A stretch of DNA of 64,000 nt from Catellatospora tritici (GTDB lineage Bacteria > Actinomycetota > Actinomycetes > Mycobacteriales > Micromonosporaceae): the NCBI RefSeq assembly GCF_019083965.1, contig NZ_JAHRCY010000013.1:177839-241838 (forward strand), in the 5' to 3' direction. The notes under the pieces were generated by a model. It saw only the letters and a list, made by a program, of their open reading frames with translations. It made no database searches and was not told where the DNA came from. A program made the position numbers and the translations under genes. Shown piece after piece: positions 1-8,360 of this stretch; position 1 is the first letter of the stretch; each line of letters starts with the position of its first letter.

Positions 1-3000
1 AACATGTCGATCTGGGACGAGCAGCTCAACTACATCATCCGCTTCCTGCCCGTCACCGTGACCGCCGGCCAGCGCCTCGACCTCGGCGATGTGGGGGTCT
101 CGCGCTGGTTCGGCTGGCTGCACGGGCATGTCTACAAGGACAGCGGGGTGGCGGCCGACGGCACCGTGCTGCCCGCCGGCACGCAGGGCAACGGCATCCG
201 CGACTGCGCCGACCCCGCCACCGTCTCCACCTGCGAGGCGGCGATCCCCAACACCGACGTCGACCAGCGCTGGCGCGACGGCTCCATCAAGGACGCCACG
301 GTCACCGACGCGCGCGGGCACTACGAGTACCCGCAGGCCGAAGGCGGGGGGCTCGGCAAGTGGTTCGTCGGTGAGGTCGGGTTCACCCGCTTCGGCACGA
401 CCGGTGCCGCCGTGCACGACGAGTACAACCCCGGCCTCTCCACGCACGTACCCACCGCGCAGGGCGGCGGCCTGCTGACCAACCAGCTCGTGACCGAGGG
501 ACATCGCGCCGAGGTCGACTGGGGCAAGTACCAGTACGGCGACGACGAGCCGGGTCAGATCGTCGGCATCACCTACTTCGCGACGACGCGCAACGAGTTC
601 GACGCCCGGTTCCAGGCACACGAGGACTACGAGCCGGCGATCCCCGACGTGACCGTACGACTCGAGGGTCTGGGCCCCGACGGCCTGCCGAACACGACCG
701 ACGACCCGATCCTCAACGAGTACGTCACCGACCACTGGCAGCCCTCGACCGGCTGCGACGTCCGCGACTCCACAGGTGTCGACATCGGCGGAGACGTCAA
801 CCCGCAGATCGGTGCGAAGTGCATCGAGGTGCCGACCACCGGCAACGAGACCAAGGACGCCGCCTTCGACGGCGGCTACGCCTTCGCCGACTACTGCCCG
901 GACGGCTTTGACCACTTCGATGCCGGCGGCGACACGGTGTGCGCCGGTGGAGCCGGGCCGGTCCCGCTGGTCGCGGGCACCTACATCACGCATGTCGTGA
1001 TGCCCCGGGACGCTGCCGACCCGCGTGATTGCAACCCGGCCAACCCCGACGGCTTCAAGTACATCAGCGGGCCGACCGGGCCTGCGGGCGGCAAGGGCTG
1101 CCTCTACCGGCCGGTGCGGGAGGAGGACGTCAACGTCGATCTCGGCGCCCAGTTCACCCCGGACCTCCCGCCGCCGCCGTGCACCGGCGACGCGCACGTC
1201 ATCGACCAGTCGACCCTCACCGAGCGCAGCGTCTACTTCGGCGTGAACCCGAGCCCGTCGAAGCCGCTGTGTGACAAGCGGCTGGTCGTGCTCCAGCAGA
1301 AGCAGAACGCCAACGCCGACTTCTTCATGATGACGAACTTCCGCAGCGGCCCCGACGTCGCCGAGCCGGGCCGCATCGTCGGCCTGGTCACCGACGACAT
1401 CTACTTCGACCGCGACCCGCAGTCGATCTGGTACGGCGAAGCCCGCCCCATCGGCGACATCCCCATCGGTGTGCGCGACTACGCCGGACGTCTACTGACC
1501 ACACTGACCACCGCCGAGTCCGGTGCCTACGAGGCGATCCTGCCCTCGACCGAGACGTTCAACTGCCCGATCCCGCAGGGGCCCTGCCCGGGCATGTACG
1601 TCGTGGTGATCAACGACCCGGGCGACAAGGCACACCCGAACCCGAACTACAAGCCGAACTACCTGACCGAATCGCTGGCCTGGGACGTCTGGCCGGGACT
1701 GACCAACCAGCTCGACACACCGCTCGACCCGATCTCCGGCACCGCCTGCGAGCTGGCCGTCGACACGCCGGAGCTGCTGCAGGTCTCCAAGCCCTACATC
1801 AGCGCCGGCGACAGCGCGGCGGCACGGCTGATCACCATCCAGGGCGACTTCTTCGGCACGGCCGCGGGCAGTGTGCTGCTCACCGACGCCACGCCCGCGC
1901 AGACCAGGACGCTCACCGTCGCCAACGGCGGCATCGTCAGCTGGGCCGACCGGCAGATCGCCATCCGGGTCCCGGCGGTGGGCGGGTCGTCGAGCCAGAT
2001 CCGGCCCGGGCCCAAGCAGCTGTCCATCCGTACGGCGGCTGGCGCGTCCACGACAAACGGGCTGACCTTCCACATCCTCGGCAACACCGCCGGGTCCGAA
2101 TACGCACCGCCGGTGGTCGACGTCGATCCACCGACGAACCCGCACGCGATCCAGAACGCGATCAACGCCGCGACCCCGGGCAGCCTGCTCGTGCTCAGGC
2201 CGGGCGTGTACCGCGAGAACGTCGTGCTGTGGAAGCGGCTCAAGCTGCAGGGCCTCGGCCCCGGCGGCATCGTGGGCGCCCGCGAGCTCCAGCAGCGCAG
2301 CCCCGACGACCCGCGCTTCAACATCCAGGGCACGGTCATCGACGGCCGCTTCTTCCAGGACAACAAGGCCGCGTGGCAGGCCACGGTCGCCTCACTCGGG
2401 TCGCTGGCCGGCGTCGACGCGAGCCACCCGGTGCTGCCGGGCGCCGACATCACCGTCGTGGCCAGGAAGAAGGACGACTACACCACCAGCTCCAGGCCGG
2501 CCCGCATCGACGGCATCGGTGTCACCACGGGCCGAGGTGAGGGCGCCGGCGGCATCCAGCTGCAGGCGTACGCGATCAACCTGCAGCTGACCAACAACGT
2601 CCTGGAGAGCAACGGCGGGGTGTTCGCGGGCGGCATCGGTCTCGGACAGCCCTATGCCGACGGCCACAACACCGGCGTGAAGATCCTCTACGACCGGATC
2701 ATCGGCAACGGCGGCCTGACCCGCTCCGGCGGCATCGGGATCTTCCGGGGATCATCCAACTACGAGATCGCCAACAGCATCCTCTGCGCGAACTTCGGCG
2801 TGGAGTACGGCGCCGGCATCTCCCACTGGGGTCTCAGCCCAGGCGGGTCCATCCACGACAACCAGGTCTACTACAACGCGTCGGTCGACTCGGGCGCGGG
2901 CATCGCGATCTCGCAGGAGCTGCCCCGGCCAGGGCCGAACGGCAACACGCCGCTGGGCGACGGCTCGGGAGCCGTCGACATCGAGCGCAACCTGATCCAG

Positions 3001-3849
3001 GGCAACTACTCCGGTGACGACGGCGGCGGCATCTTCCTGCACGACGCGCAGAAGGAGCGCGTGCGCATCCGCAACAACATGATCGTCGACAACGGGTCGG
3101 CGGACATCGGCGGAGCCATCACGATGGACGACTCCGCCAACGTGCAGATCGTCAACAACACGATCGCGAACAACGTGGCCACCGCCTCCTGCGAGACCTG
3201 CGACGCGACACCGCACTCGGCCGGTCTCGCCGCGGAGAAGAACGATCCGCTGTTCCAGGCCACCCTGCCCAGCGGCGCACCGAAGTTCTCCAACCCGGCG
3301 GCCCTGTTCGACAACATCTTCTGGAACAACGAGGCGTTCACGCTCAGCCAGCCAGGGCCTGGGGCCACGCTCGTCTCACACGGCTACATCGACTTCGAGG
3401 TGCACGGCACGACCAGCGCCGGCGACACGTTCCGGCCGCGGTATTCGCTGCTGACCAACGGCCAGATCCTCGGTCCCGACGGACAGCTGCACGCGCTGCC
3501 GGGCGGCCAGGGCAACATCACCGGCCAGGACCCGCAGTTCATCGACCCCGTCACCCTCGAGCTCCAGGTGGCCGGCTCGCGGCTCGACCCGCAGATGGCG
3601 GCGGTCACCATCGTCGCCGCCGACCCGCCCACCGGGGTGCCGGGCGACTACCACATCGCCGCGGGGTCGCCCGCGGTCAACCGGGGCCCGACCTACTCGA
3701 ACTTCCCGTCGTCGACCAACAGCTCCACCGTCTTCGCGCCCACCGTCGACTTCGACGGGCAGCCGCGCTCGCAGTCCCGACAGAACACCCCCCTGGACCT
3801 CGGGGCCGACGAGCTCCCGTCCCAGGGCACCCAGGGAGAGACACCATGA
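1..3849 (+). CDS. Large secreted SdrD-like / TIG / parallel beta-helix protein (5' end missing)
   Basis: The reading frame is open from the first base, so the N-terminus and any signal peptide lie outside the window; about 1,282 codons are visible. The first ~480 residues contain repeated carboxypeptidase-regulatory/SdrD-B-like beta-sandwich segments (phrases such as VGLVTDD followed by GAYEAILP). An IPT/TIG-like segment follows at about residues 590-690 (QVSKPYISAGDSAA, then TIQGDFFG). From about 720 to 1060 there is a right-handed parallel beta-helix, with Asn-rich coils such as NNMIVDN and NNTIANN. The protein ends with the DLGADE tail common in beta-helix proteins. Its stop overlaps the start of the next MCO gene by four bases, so it is cotranscribed with the copper genes. 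Likely an extracellular or surface-attached scaffold or polysaccharide-binding protein; the substrate is unknown. Confidence 0.8.
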   Translation, partial: NMSIWDEQLNYIIRFLPVTVTAGQRLDLGDVGVSRWFGWLHGHVYKDSGVAADGTVLPAGTQGNGIRDCADPATVSTCEAAIPNTDVDQRWRDGSIKDATVTDARGHYEYPQAEGGGLGKWFVGEVGFTRFGTTGAAVHDEYNPGLSTHVPTAQGGGLLTNQLVTEGHRAEVDWGKYQYGDDEPGQIVGITYFATTRNEFDARFQAHEDYEPAIPDVTVRLEGLGPDGLPNTTDDPILNEYVTDHWQPSTGCDVRDSTGVDIGGDVNPQIGAKCIEVPTTGNETKDAAFDGGYAFADYCPDGFDHFDAGGDTVCAGGAGPVPLVAGTYITHVVMPRDAADPRDCNPANPDGFKYISGPTGPAGGKGCLYRPVREEDVNVDLGAQFTPDLPPPPCTGDAHVIDQSTLTERSVYFGVNPSPSKPLCDKRLVVLQQKQNANADFFMMTNFRSGPDVAEPGRIVGLVTDDIYFDRDPQSIWYGEARPIGDIPIGVRDYAGRLLTTLTTAESGAYEAILPSTETFNCPIPQGPCPGMYVVVINDPGDKAHPNPNYKPNYLTESLAWDVWPGLTNQLDTPLDPISGTACELAVDTPELLQVSKPYISAGDSAAARLITIQGDFFGTAAGSVLLTDATPAQTRTLTVANGGIVSWADRQIAIRVPAVGGSSSQIRPGPKQLSIRTAAGASTTNGLTFHILGNTAGSEYAPPVVDVDPPTNPHAIQNAINAATPGSLLVLRPGVYRENVVLWKRLKLQGLGPGGIVGARELQQRSPDDPRFNIQGTVIDGRFFQDNKAAWQATVASLGSLAGVDASHPVLPGADITVVARKKDDYTTSSRPARIDGIGVTTGRGEGAGGIQLQAYAINLQLTNNVLESNGGVFAGGIGLGQPYADGHNTGVKILYDRIIGNGGLTRSGGIGIFRGSSNYEIANSILCANFGVEYGAGISHWGLSPGGSIHDNQVYYNASVDSGAGIAISQELPRPGPNGNTPLGDGSGAVDIERNLIQGNYSGDDGGGIFLHDAQKERVRIRNNMIVDNGSADIGGAITMDDSANVQIVNNTIANNVATASCETCDATPHSAGLAAEKNDPLFQATLPSGAPKFSNPAALFDNIFWNNEAFTLSQPGPGATLVSHGYIDFEVHGTTSAGDTFRPRYSLLTNGQILGPDGQLHALPGGQGNITGQDPQFIDPVTLELQVAGSRLDPQMAAVTIVAADPPTGVPGDYHIAAGSPAVNRGPTYSNFPSSTNSSTVFAPTVDFDGQPRSQSRQNTPLDLGADELPSQGTQGETP

Positions 3850-5093
3850 CCGACTCCACGCGCCGGGAGCTGCTGCGCTCCATCGGACTGGGCGCCGCGG
3901 CCACTGCGGCCGGCGGGTTCGGCGCCTGGACCGTCCTCGGCGGGCAGACCCCGACGCGGGCCGCGGCGGCGGCCAACCCACCGGTCAGGATCGCGCTGGC
4001 CGCCACCGACGGCCACATGACGCTGCCCGGACGCCCGCCCGTCTACATCTTCGGGTTCATCCCCGTGCCGCAGGCCATGTCCGTCGGCCAGCTGACGAAC
4101 ACGTACAAGGGCAAGGCGCAGCATGTCTCACCGATCCTCGACGTGCGGCAGGAGACCGACCTCTACCTGACCCTGACCAACCTGGGCCTGGTCGGACGGC
4201 CCGACCTGACCGACTCGCACACCGTGCACTGGCACGGCTTCCGCACCCCGTCGGCACTGTTCGACGGCGTGCCGGAGATGTCGGTCGCGGTGCCCATCGA
4301 GCGCCAGTTCACCTACTTCTACCGCCCGCACAACCCGGGCACGTACATGTATCACTGCCACTTCGAGGACGTCGAACACGTGCAGATGGGCATGACCGGC
4401 ATCGTCTTCGTCCGGCCCAGCCAGGACGGTGACAGCGGATGGGACCCGCTGCACCGGACGACGACCTTCGCCTACAACGACGAGGACGGCTCCACCGCCT
4501 ACGACCGGCACTTCGCCATCCTGCTCAACGAGGTCGAAGAGCGCCAGCACGAGGCCGACGAGCAGATCCAGGAGTTCATCCCCACCGAGTACGACCCGGC
4601 GTACTTCACCCTCAACGGCCGGGTCTATCCGCAGACCGTGCTGGTCAACGCCGACCCGACCCTGCCCAGCCAGCCGATCTCCGCCCTGATCCAGGTCAAT
4701 CCCGGCGACCGGGCACTGCTCCGGCTGGCCAACCTCGGCTACCAGCAGCACGCGATGCAGCTGCCGGGCATCGCGATGAAGGTGATCGGCGAGGACGCGA
4801 CCCTGCGGCGCTCGCCCGCGGGCGTGGACACCTCGTACTGGACGAACACCCTCTACATCGGCCCGGGCGAGGCGCGTGACGTCCTGTTCACGGCGCCGCC
4901 GTTCAACCCGTCCGCGCCCACGGCGACCGACGGCCACGGACGCACCTACAACACCTACCTGTTCAAGAACCGGGACTTCCGGCGGCTGTCCAACGGCGGC
5001 GCGCCGGGCCTGGGCGGCATGGCGACCGAAGTCCGGGTCTACCAGGGATCCCCGCTGCCGGCCCAGACCGTCGTCGGCCAGACCTATGCCTGA
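3846..5093 (+). CDS. Multicopper oxidase-like protein A (carries type-1 copper domain), Tat-exported
   Basis: A 415-aa protein starting in an ATGA overlap with the upstream stop. The N-terminus has a twin-arginine signal (RR at residues 6-7, then a hydrophobic Ala/Gly stretch), so it is probably exported folded. Two cupredoxin domains are visible. Domain 1 carries HTVHWHG (His125, 128, 130) and HCHFEDVEHVQMGM (His170, Cys171, His172, His178, Met), enough for a type-1 site plus half a trinuclear site. Domain 2 keeps the fold but its usual HPxHxHG is degenerate (QQHAMQLPG) and no terminal HCH or HSH follows. The missing half is present in the next gene, 10 bp downstream. Family membership is clear; substrate (phenol, Cu(I), Mn(II) or other) cannot be told from sequence. 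Confidence 0.88.
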   Translation: MTDSTRRELLRSIGLGAAATAAGGFGAWTVLGGQTPTRAAAAANPPVRIALAATDGHMTLPGRPPVYIFGFIPVPQAMSVGQLTNTYKGKAQHVSPILDVRQETDLYLTLTNLGLVGRPDLTDSHTVHWHGFRTPSALFDGVPEMSVAVPIERQFTYFYRPHNPGTYMYHCHFEDVEHVQMGMTGIVFVRPSQDGDSGWDPLHRTTTFAYNDEDGSTAYDRHFAILLNEVEERQHEADEQIQEFIPTEYDPAYFTLNGRVYPQTVLVNADPTLPSQPISALIQVNPGDRALLRLANLGYQQHAMQLPGIAMKVIGEDATLRRSPAGVDTSYWTNTLYIGPGEARDVLFTAPPFNPSAPTATDGHGRTYNTYLFKNRDFRRLSNGGAPGLGGMATEVRVYQGSPLPAQTVVGQTYA

Positions 5094-5103
5094 GAGGGCG
5101 ACG

Positions 5104-6825
5104 ATGACCAAGAGACTCCGCCAGCTCGGGCTCGTCGCCGCGGTCGGTGCCGTGGCCGCGGTCGGCGCCTCACCGGGCGCCGGAGCGCACCAGGCGGGGC
5201 CGCCCCGGATCGGTATGGTCTGCACCACCGGCCCGGTCTTCGATCTCGTCGCCAAGACCGGACACGTGGAGACACCCGACGGCAACAGCGTGCTCATGTG
5301 GAGCTACGCCGATGCCGGCGCGGGCGGCCGCTTCCAGAGTCCCGGCCCGGTGATGTGCGTCAGCGAAGGCGACACCGTCACCGTCAACCTGCACAACGAC
5401 CTGAGCGAACCGGTGTCGATCGTCTTCCCCGGTCAGCAGGGCGTGACCGCGACCGGCTCGCCCGGCCTGCTGACCGGCGAGGCGCCGGCCGGTGGGAACG
5501 CGTCATACACGTTCGTCGCCGCCCATCCGGGGACCTACCTCTACGAAAGCGGCTCCGATCAGTCGAAGCAGGTCGAGATGGGCCTGTACGGGGCCCTGGT
5601 GGTCCGCCCAGCGGGCCATCCGGACCGCGCCTACGACTCGGCCAGCCAGTTCGACCCCGCGCGCGAATACCTGCTGCTGCTCAGCGAGATCGATCCGGAC
5701 CTGCATCACGCGGTGGAGAAGGGCGACACCTACGACTTCAACAAGTTGCGCAGCCGATACTTCGCGATCAACGGCCGGGAACTGCCCGACACCATCCAGG
5801 ACAACGGCGTCTCCTGGCTGCCCGCCCAGCCTTACGGAGCACTGGTGCGGGTCAAGCCGTACGACTCGGCACGCAACCCGCTGCCGGCGCTCATCCGCAT
5901 GGTCAACGCCGGTGCGCTCAACCACCCCTTCCACCCGCACGGCAACCACGTCCGGGTGATCGCGCACGACGGCCGGCTGCTGCGGAGCCCGGCCGGCGCC
6001 GACGCCTCGTCGGAGCACTTCGGTGACGTCATCGGCTCCGGTCAGACCGCGGACATGCTGTTCAAGTGGACCGACCAGGACTCCTGGGACGCCGGCAGCA
6101 ACCCGTTCCCCGCCGACGCCGCACCGCCCAGCTACCGCAACATGACCTTCATCGACGACAACACCTGGTTCAGCGGCAGCCCCTATCTCGGCGCCCTGGG
6201 CACCCTGCCCACCGTGGTCACGCGGCAGGGCCTGTGCGGTGAGTGGTACTACCCGTGGCACAGCCATGCGCTCAACGAGTTCACCAACTTCGACGAGGGC
6301 TTCGGCGGCATGGCGACGCTGCTGCGGGTCGACCCGCCCGGCGGCTGCACCGGGTACGCGATGTCGACGAAGATCCTCGCCGGCGGCCAGCGGTCGGGCG
6401 ACTACACCGCGCTGGGCGCGACGGACTCGCAGTACTTGCAGGTCAACTCGACGACCACCGGCTCCCGGGCCGCCGACTGGTACGGCGGCTTCACCGGCGT
6501 GTCCACGGGCTCGACCAACCTGCGGGTGCGCTATGTCGGCCGCAACTGCGGCACCACCAGTGGTGCCTGCCCCGCCACCGCGCCCGTCGCGACCGCGGTG
6601 TCGATGTGGAACTGGGCCAGCAACGCCTGGGTCCAGCTCGGCGCGACGACGAGCGTGGGTCCGGCGGGCGCGACCATCACCGGCGCGCCCCCGGGCGCGG
6701 AGTCCGACTTCATCGGCACCGGCGCCGACCGGGGCCAGGTGCGGGTGCGGGTACGGGCGTCGGGCTCGCCGACCAGTTTCGTCGCGCAGGGCGACCTGCT
6801 GCTGATCACGTACGACGCCGCGTAG
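5104..6825 (+). CDS. Multicopper oxidase-like protein B (carries complementary His motifs) with extra C-terminal domain
   Basis: A 573-aa protein with a Sec-type signal peptide (positive MTKRLR, then Ala/Val-rich, ending near GAGAHQ). Domain 1 is a cupredoxin fold without ligands: VSIVFPG replaces the HWHG region and LYESGSDQSKQVEMGL replaces the HxH region. Domain 2 has HPFHPHG (residues 274-280) and WHSH (residues 385-388), which matches the trinuclear-cluster half lacking a type-1 Cys. About 155 residues after the cupredoxin part form a beta-rich domain of unknown family rich in Ser, Thr and Gly. Ligands here and in the upstream protein are complementary, suggesting one heteromeric enzyme (inference). 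ATG 5104 was chosen because it follows the previous stop by 10 bp and leads straight into the signal peptide. Confidence 0.87.
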   Translation: MTKRLRQLGLVAAVGAVAAVGASPGAGAHQAGPPRIGMVCTTGPVFDLVAKTGHVETPDGNSVLMWSYADAGAGGRFQSPGPVMCVSEGDTVTVNLHNDLSEPVSIVFPGQQGVTATGSPGLLTGEAPAGGNASYTFVAAHPGTYLYESGSDQSKQVEMGLYGALVVRPAGHPDRAYDSASQFDPAREYLLLLSEIDPDLHHAVEKGDTYDFNKLRSRYFAINGRELPDTIQDNGVSWLPAQPYGALVRVKPYDSARNPLPALIRMVNAGALNHPFHPHGNHVRVIAHDGRLLRSPAGADASSEHFGDVIGSGQTADMLFKWTDQDSWDAGSNPFPADAAPPSYRNMTFIDDNTWFSGSPYLGALGTLPTVVTRQGLCGEWYYPWHSHALNEFTNFDEGFGGMATLLRVDPPGGCTGYAMSTKILAGGQRSGDYTALGATDSQYLQVNSTTTGSRAADWYGGFTGVSTGSTNLRVRYVGRNCGTTSGACPATAPVATAVSMWNWASNAWVQLGATTSVGPAGATITGAPPGAESDFIGTGADRGQVRVRVRASGSPTSFVAQGDLLLITYDAA

Positions 6826-6849
6826 CCGAGTTCAGAGGAGATGCTTGCG

Positions 6850-7812
6850 ATGCGTGCACCGGCACGTCCCAGGGCCCGCGTGGCGTTCGTACTCGTACTG
6901 GTGGCGGCAGGCCTGCTGGGGCCGGGCGCACCGGCGTCGGCGCAGCCCGTCACGATCGACCTGTGCGTCGAGGCGGGGACGTTGCCGCTGCCCGGCGTGG
7001 CCGCGACCCCGGTGTGGGGGTTCGCCGTCGCTGGGCACGACGGCGCCGGGCAGCCGACCTGCGTCGGGGTCACGCCGCAGGTGCCCGGCCCGGTGCTCAC
7101 CGTCAACCAGGGCGACACCGTTGCCGTCGTCGTGCACAACGACCTGGCCGCGGCGGTCTCGCTGGAGGTGCCCGGCATCGCGGTCACGCAAGGTGCGGCG
7201 CCCGCACCGGCGCACGGCTCCGCGGCCTTCACGTTCGTGGCGGCAGCCCCGGGCACCTACCTTTACCAGAGTCCGGCCGACGCCGGCCGGCAACTCGCGA
7301 TGGGGCTCTACGGTGCGCTCATCGTGCGCCCGCCAACGGCAGGCCAGGCGTACGGCGTGTCCAGCGCCTACGACACGGAGGCTGTCACTGTCCTCAGCGC
7401 GATCGACCCGGCCTTCAACGCCGACCCCGCCGGTTACGACATGCACCGGTACGCGGCGACGTTCTGGCTGATCAACGGCAAGGCGTACCCGCAGACCAGC
7501 CCGATCCACGGGCTCGCCCCGGGAACCCGCGTGCTGCTGCGCTACCTCAACGCCGGCTTCGACAACACGACCATGGTCCTGCTCGGGCTGCACCAGCGTG
7601 TCCTCGCCCAGGACGCGCGGGTGCTGGCCAACCCCTTCGACTCCGTCGCCGAGACGATCCCCGCCGGCGCGACCGAGGACACGATCGCCGTCATCCCGGC
7701 CACCGGCACCCGGTTCCCGCTCTACAACCGGCAGCTGCACCTCACCAACGGCACCCCCGCCAATCCCCAGCACACGCCCGGTGGGATGCTCACCTACCTC
7801 CAGGTGCCGTGA
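6850..7812 (+). CDS. Degenerate multicopper oxidase-like secreted protein without copper ligands
   Basis: A 320-aa protein with a signal peptide ending near PASAQP. Two cupredoxin-like halves can be aligned by eye to protein B: the GDTVAVVVHND and PGTYLYQS...AMGLYGALIVRP framework is kept, but every HxH motif is gone (VSLEVPG in half 1, TTMVLLGLHQRV where HPxHxHG belongs). It therefore should not bind catalytic copper and may be a structural partner or assembly subunit. An ATG also occurs at 6841, but the AGAGGAG ribosome site at 6834-6840 touches it with no spacer, so ATG 6850 with a 9-nt spacer is preferred. The stop overlaps the next start (TGATG). Confidence 0.82.
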   Translation: MRAPARPRARVAFVLVLVAAGLLGPGAPASAQPVTIDLCVEAGTLPLPGVAATPVWGFAVAGHDGAGQPTCVGVTPQVPGPVLTVNQGDTVAVVVHNDLAAAVSLEVPGIAVTQGAAPAPAHGSAAFTFVAAAPGTYLYQSPADAGRQLAMGLYGALIVRPPTAGQAYGVSSAYDTEAVTVLSAIDPAFNADPAGYDMHRYAATFWLINGKAYPQTSPIHGLAPGTRVLLRYLNAGFDNTTMVLLGLHQRVLAQDARVLANPFDSVAETIPAGATEDTIAVIPATGTRFPLYNRQLHLTNGTPANPQHTPGGMLTYLQVP

Positions 7813-8360
7813 TGGATGCGCGCCGCCCCTCGGCTCGCGGCAGGTTGCGTGACCTCACCGCCCGCGCCCGCGACCTCAGCCGAGCCCACCCGCGCCGCAC
7901 CGGCATCGCCGCCGTCGTCGCGCTGGCCGTCGCCGCCGGTGCCGTCGTCCTGCTGCACCAGAGCGGTCCGCGGGAACGGCCGCCTGCCGACGCGGCACCG
8001 GTCCCGGCCGCCTGGACCCGCCCCGCCGTGGCCGCCGCCGACCTGGCCGCCCGGGTCGGCGTGCGGCTGGTGCGGGTGGCGGCGACGGGTGACGGAGGGC
8101 TACTGGACCTGCGCTACCAGGTCATCGACCCGAACCTGGCCGACGGACTGCACGCACCGTCGACGCCGCCGGCGATCGTCGACGAGGCCAGCGGGCTCGT
8201 GCTGCATGAGCTGCTGATGGGTCACGAGCACTCCGGCGCCCTGAAAGCCGCGATCACGTACTACCTGATCCTCGAGAACCCCGGCAACTGGGTGCACCGG
8301 GGGAGCAGAGTGACCGTCCTGCTCGGCGACGCCCAGGTGGAACATGTCCTGGTCGAGTAG
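7812..8360 (+). CDS. Single-pass membrane-anchored protein of unknown function in copper operon
   Basis: A 182-aa protein starting in a TGATG overlap with the MCO-like gene. A basic N-terminus is followed by one membrane helix (about residues 32-51, AAVVALAVAAGAVVLL), then a Pro/Ala linker and a compact extracytoplasmic domain. Visible elements are DLRYQVIDPN and LLMGHEHSGA; the nearby Met and two His residues could bind copper, but this is only a suggestion. The last 17 bp overlap the start of the CopC-CopD gene, so translation is probably coupled. I do not recognise the family. Confidence 0.75.
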   Translation: MDARRPSARGRLRDLTARARDLSRAHPRRTGIAAVVALAVAAGAVVLLHQSGPRERPPADAAPVPAAWTRPAVAAADLAARVGVRLVRVAATGDGGLLDLRYQVIDPNLADGLHAPSTPPAIVDEASGLVLHELLMGHEHSGALKAAITYYLILENPGNWVHRGSRVTVLLGDAQVEHVLVE

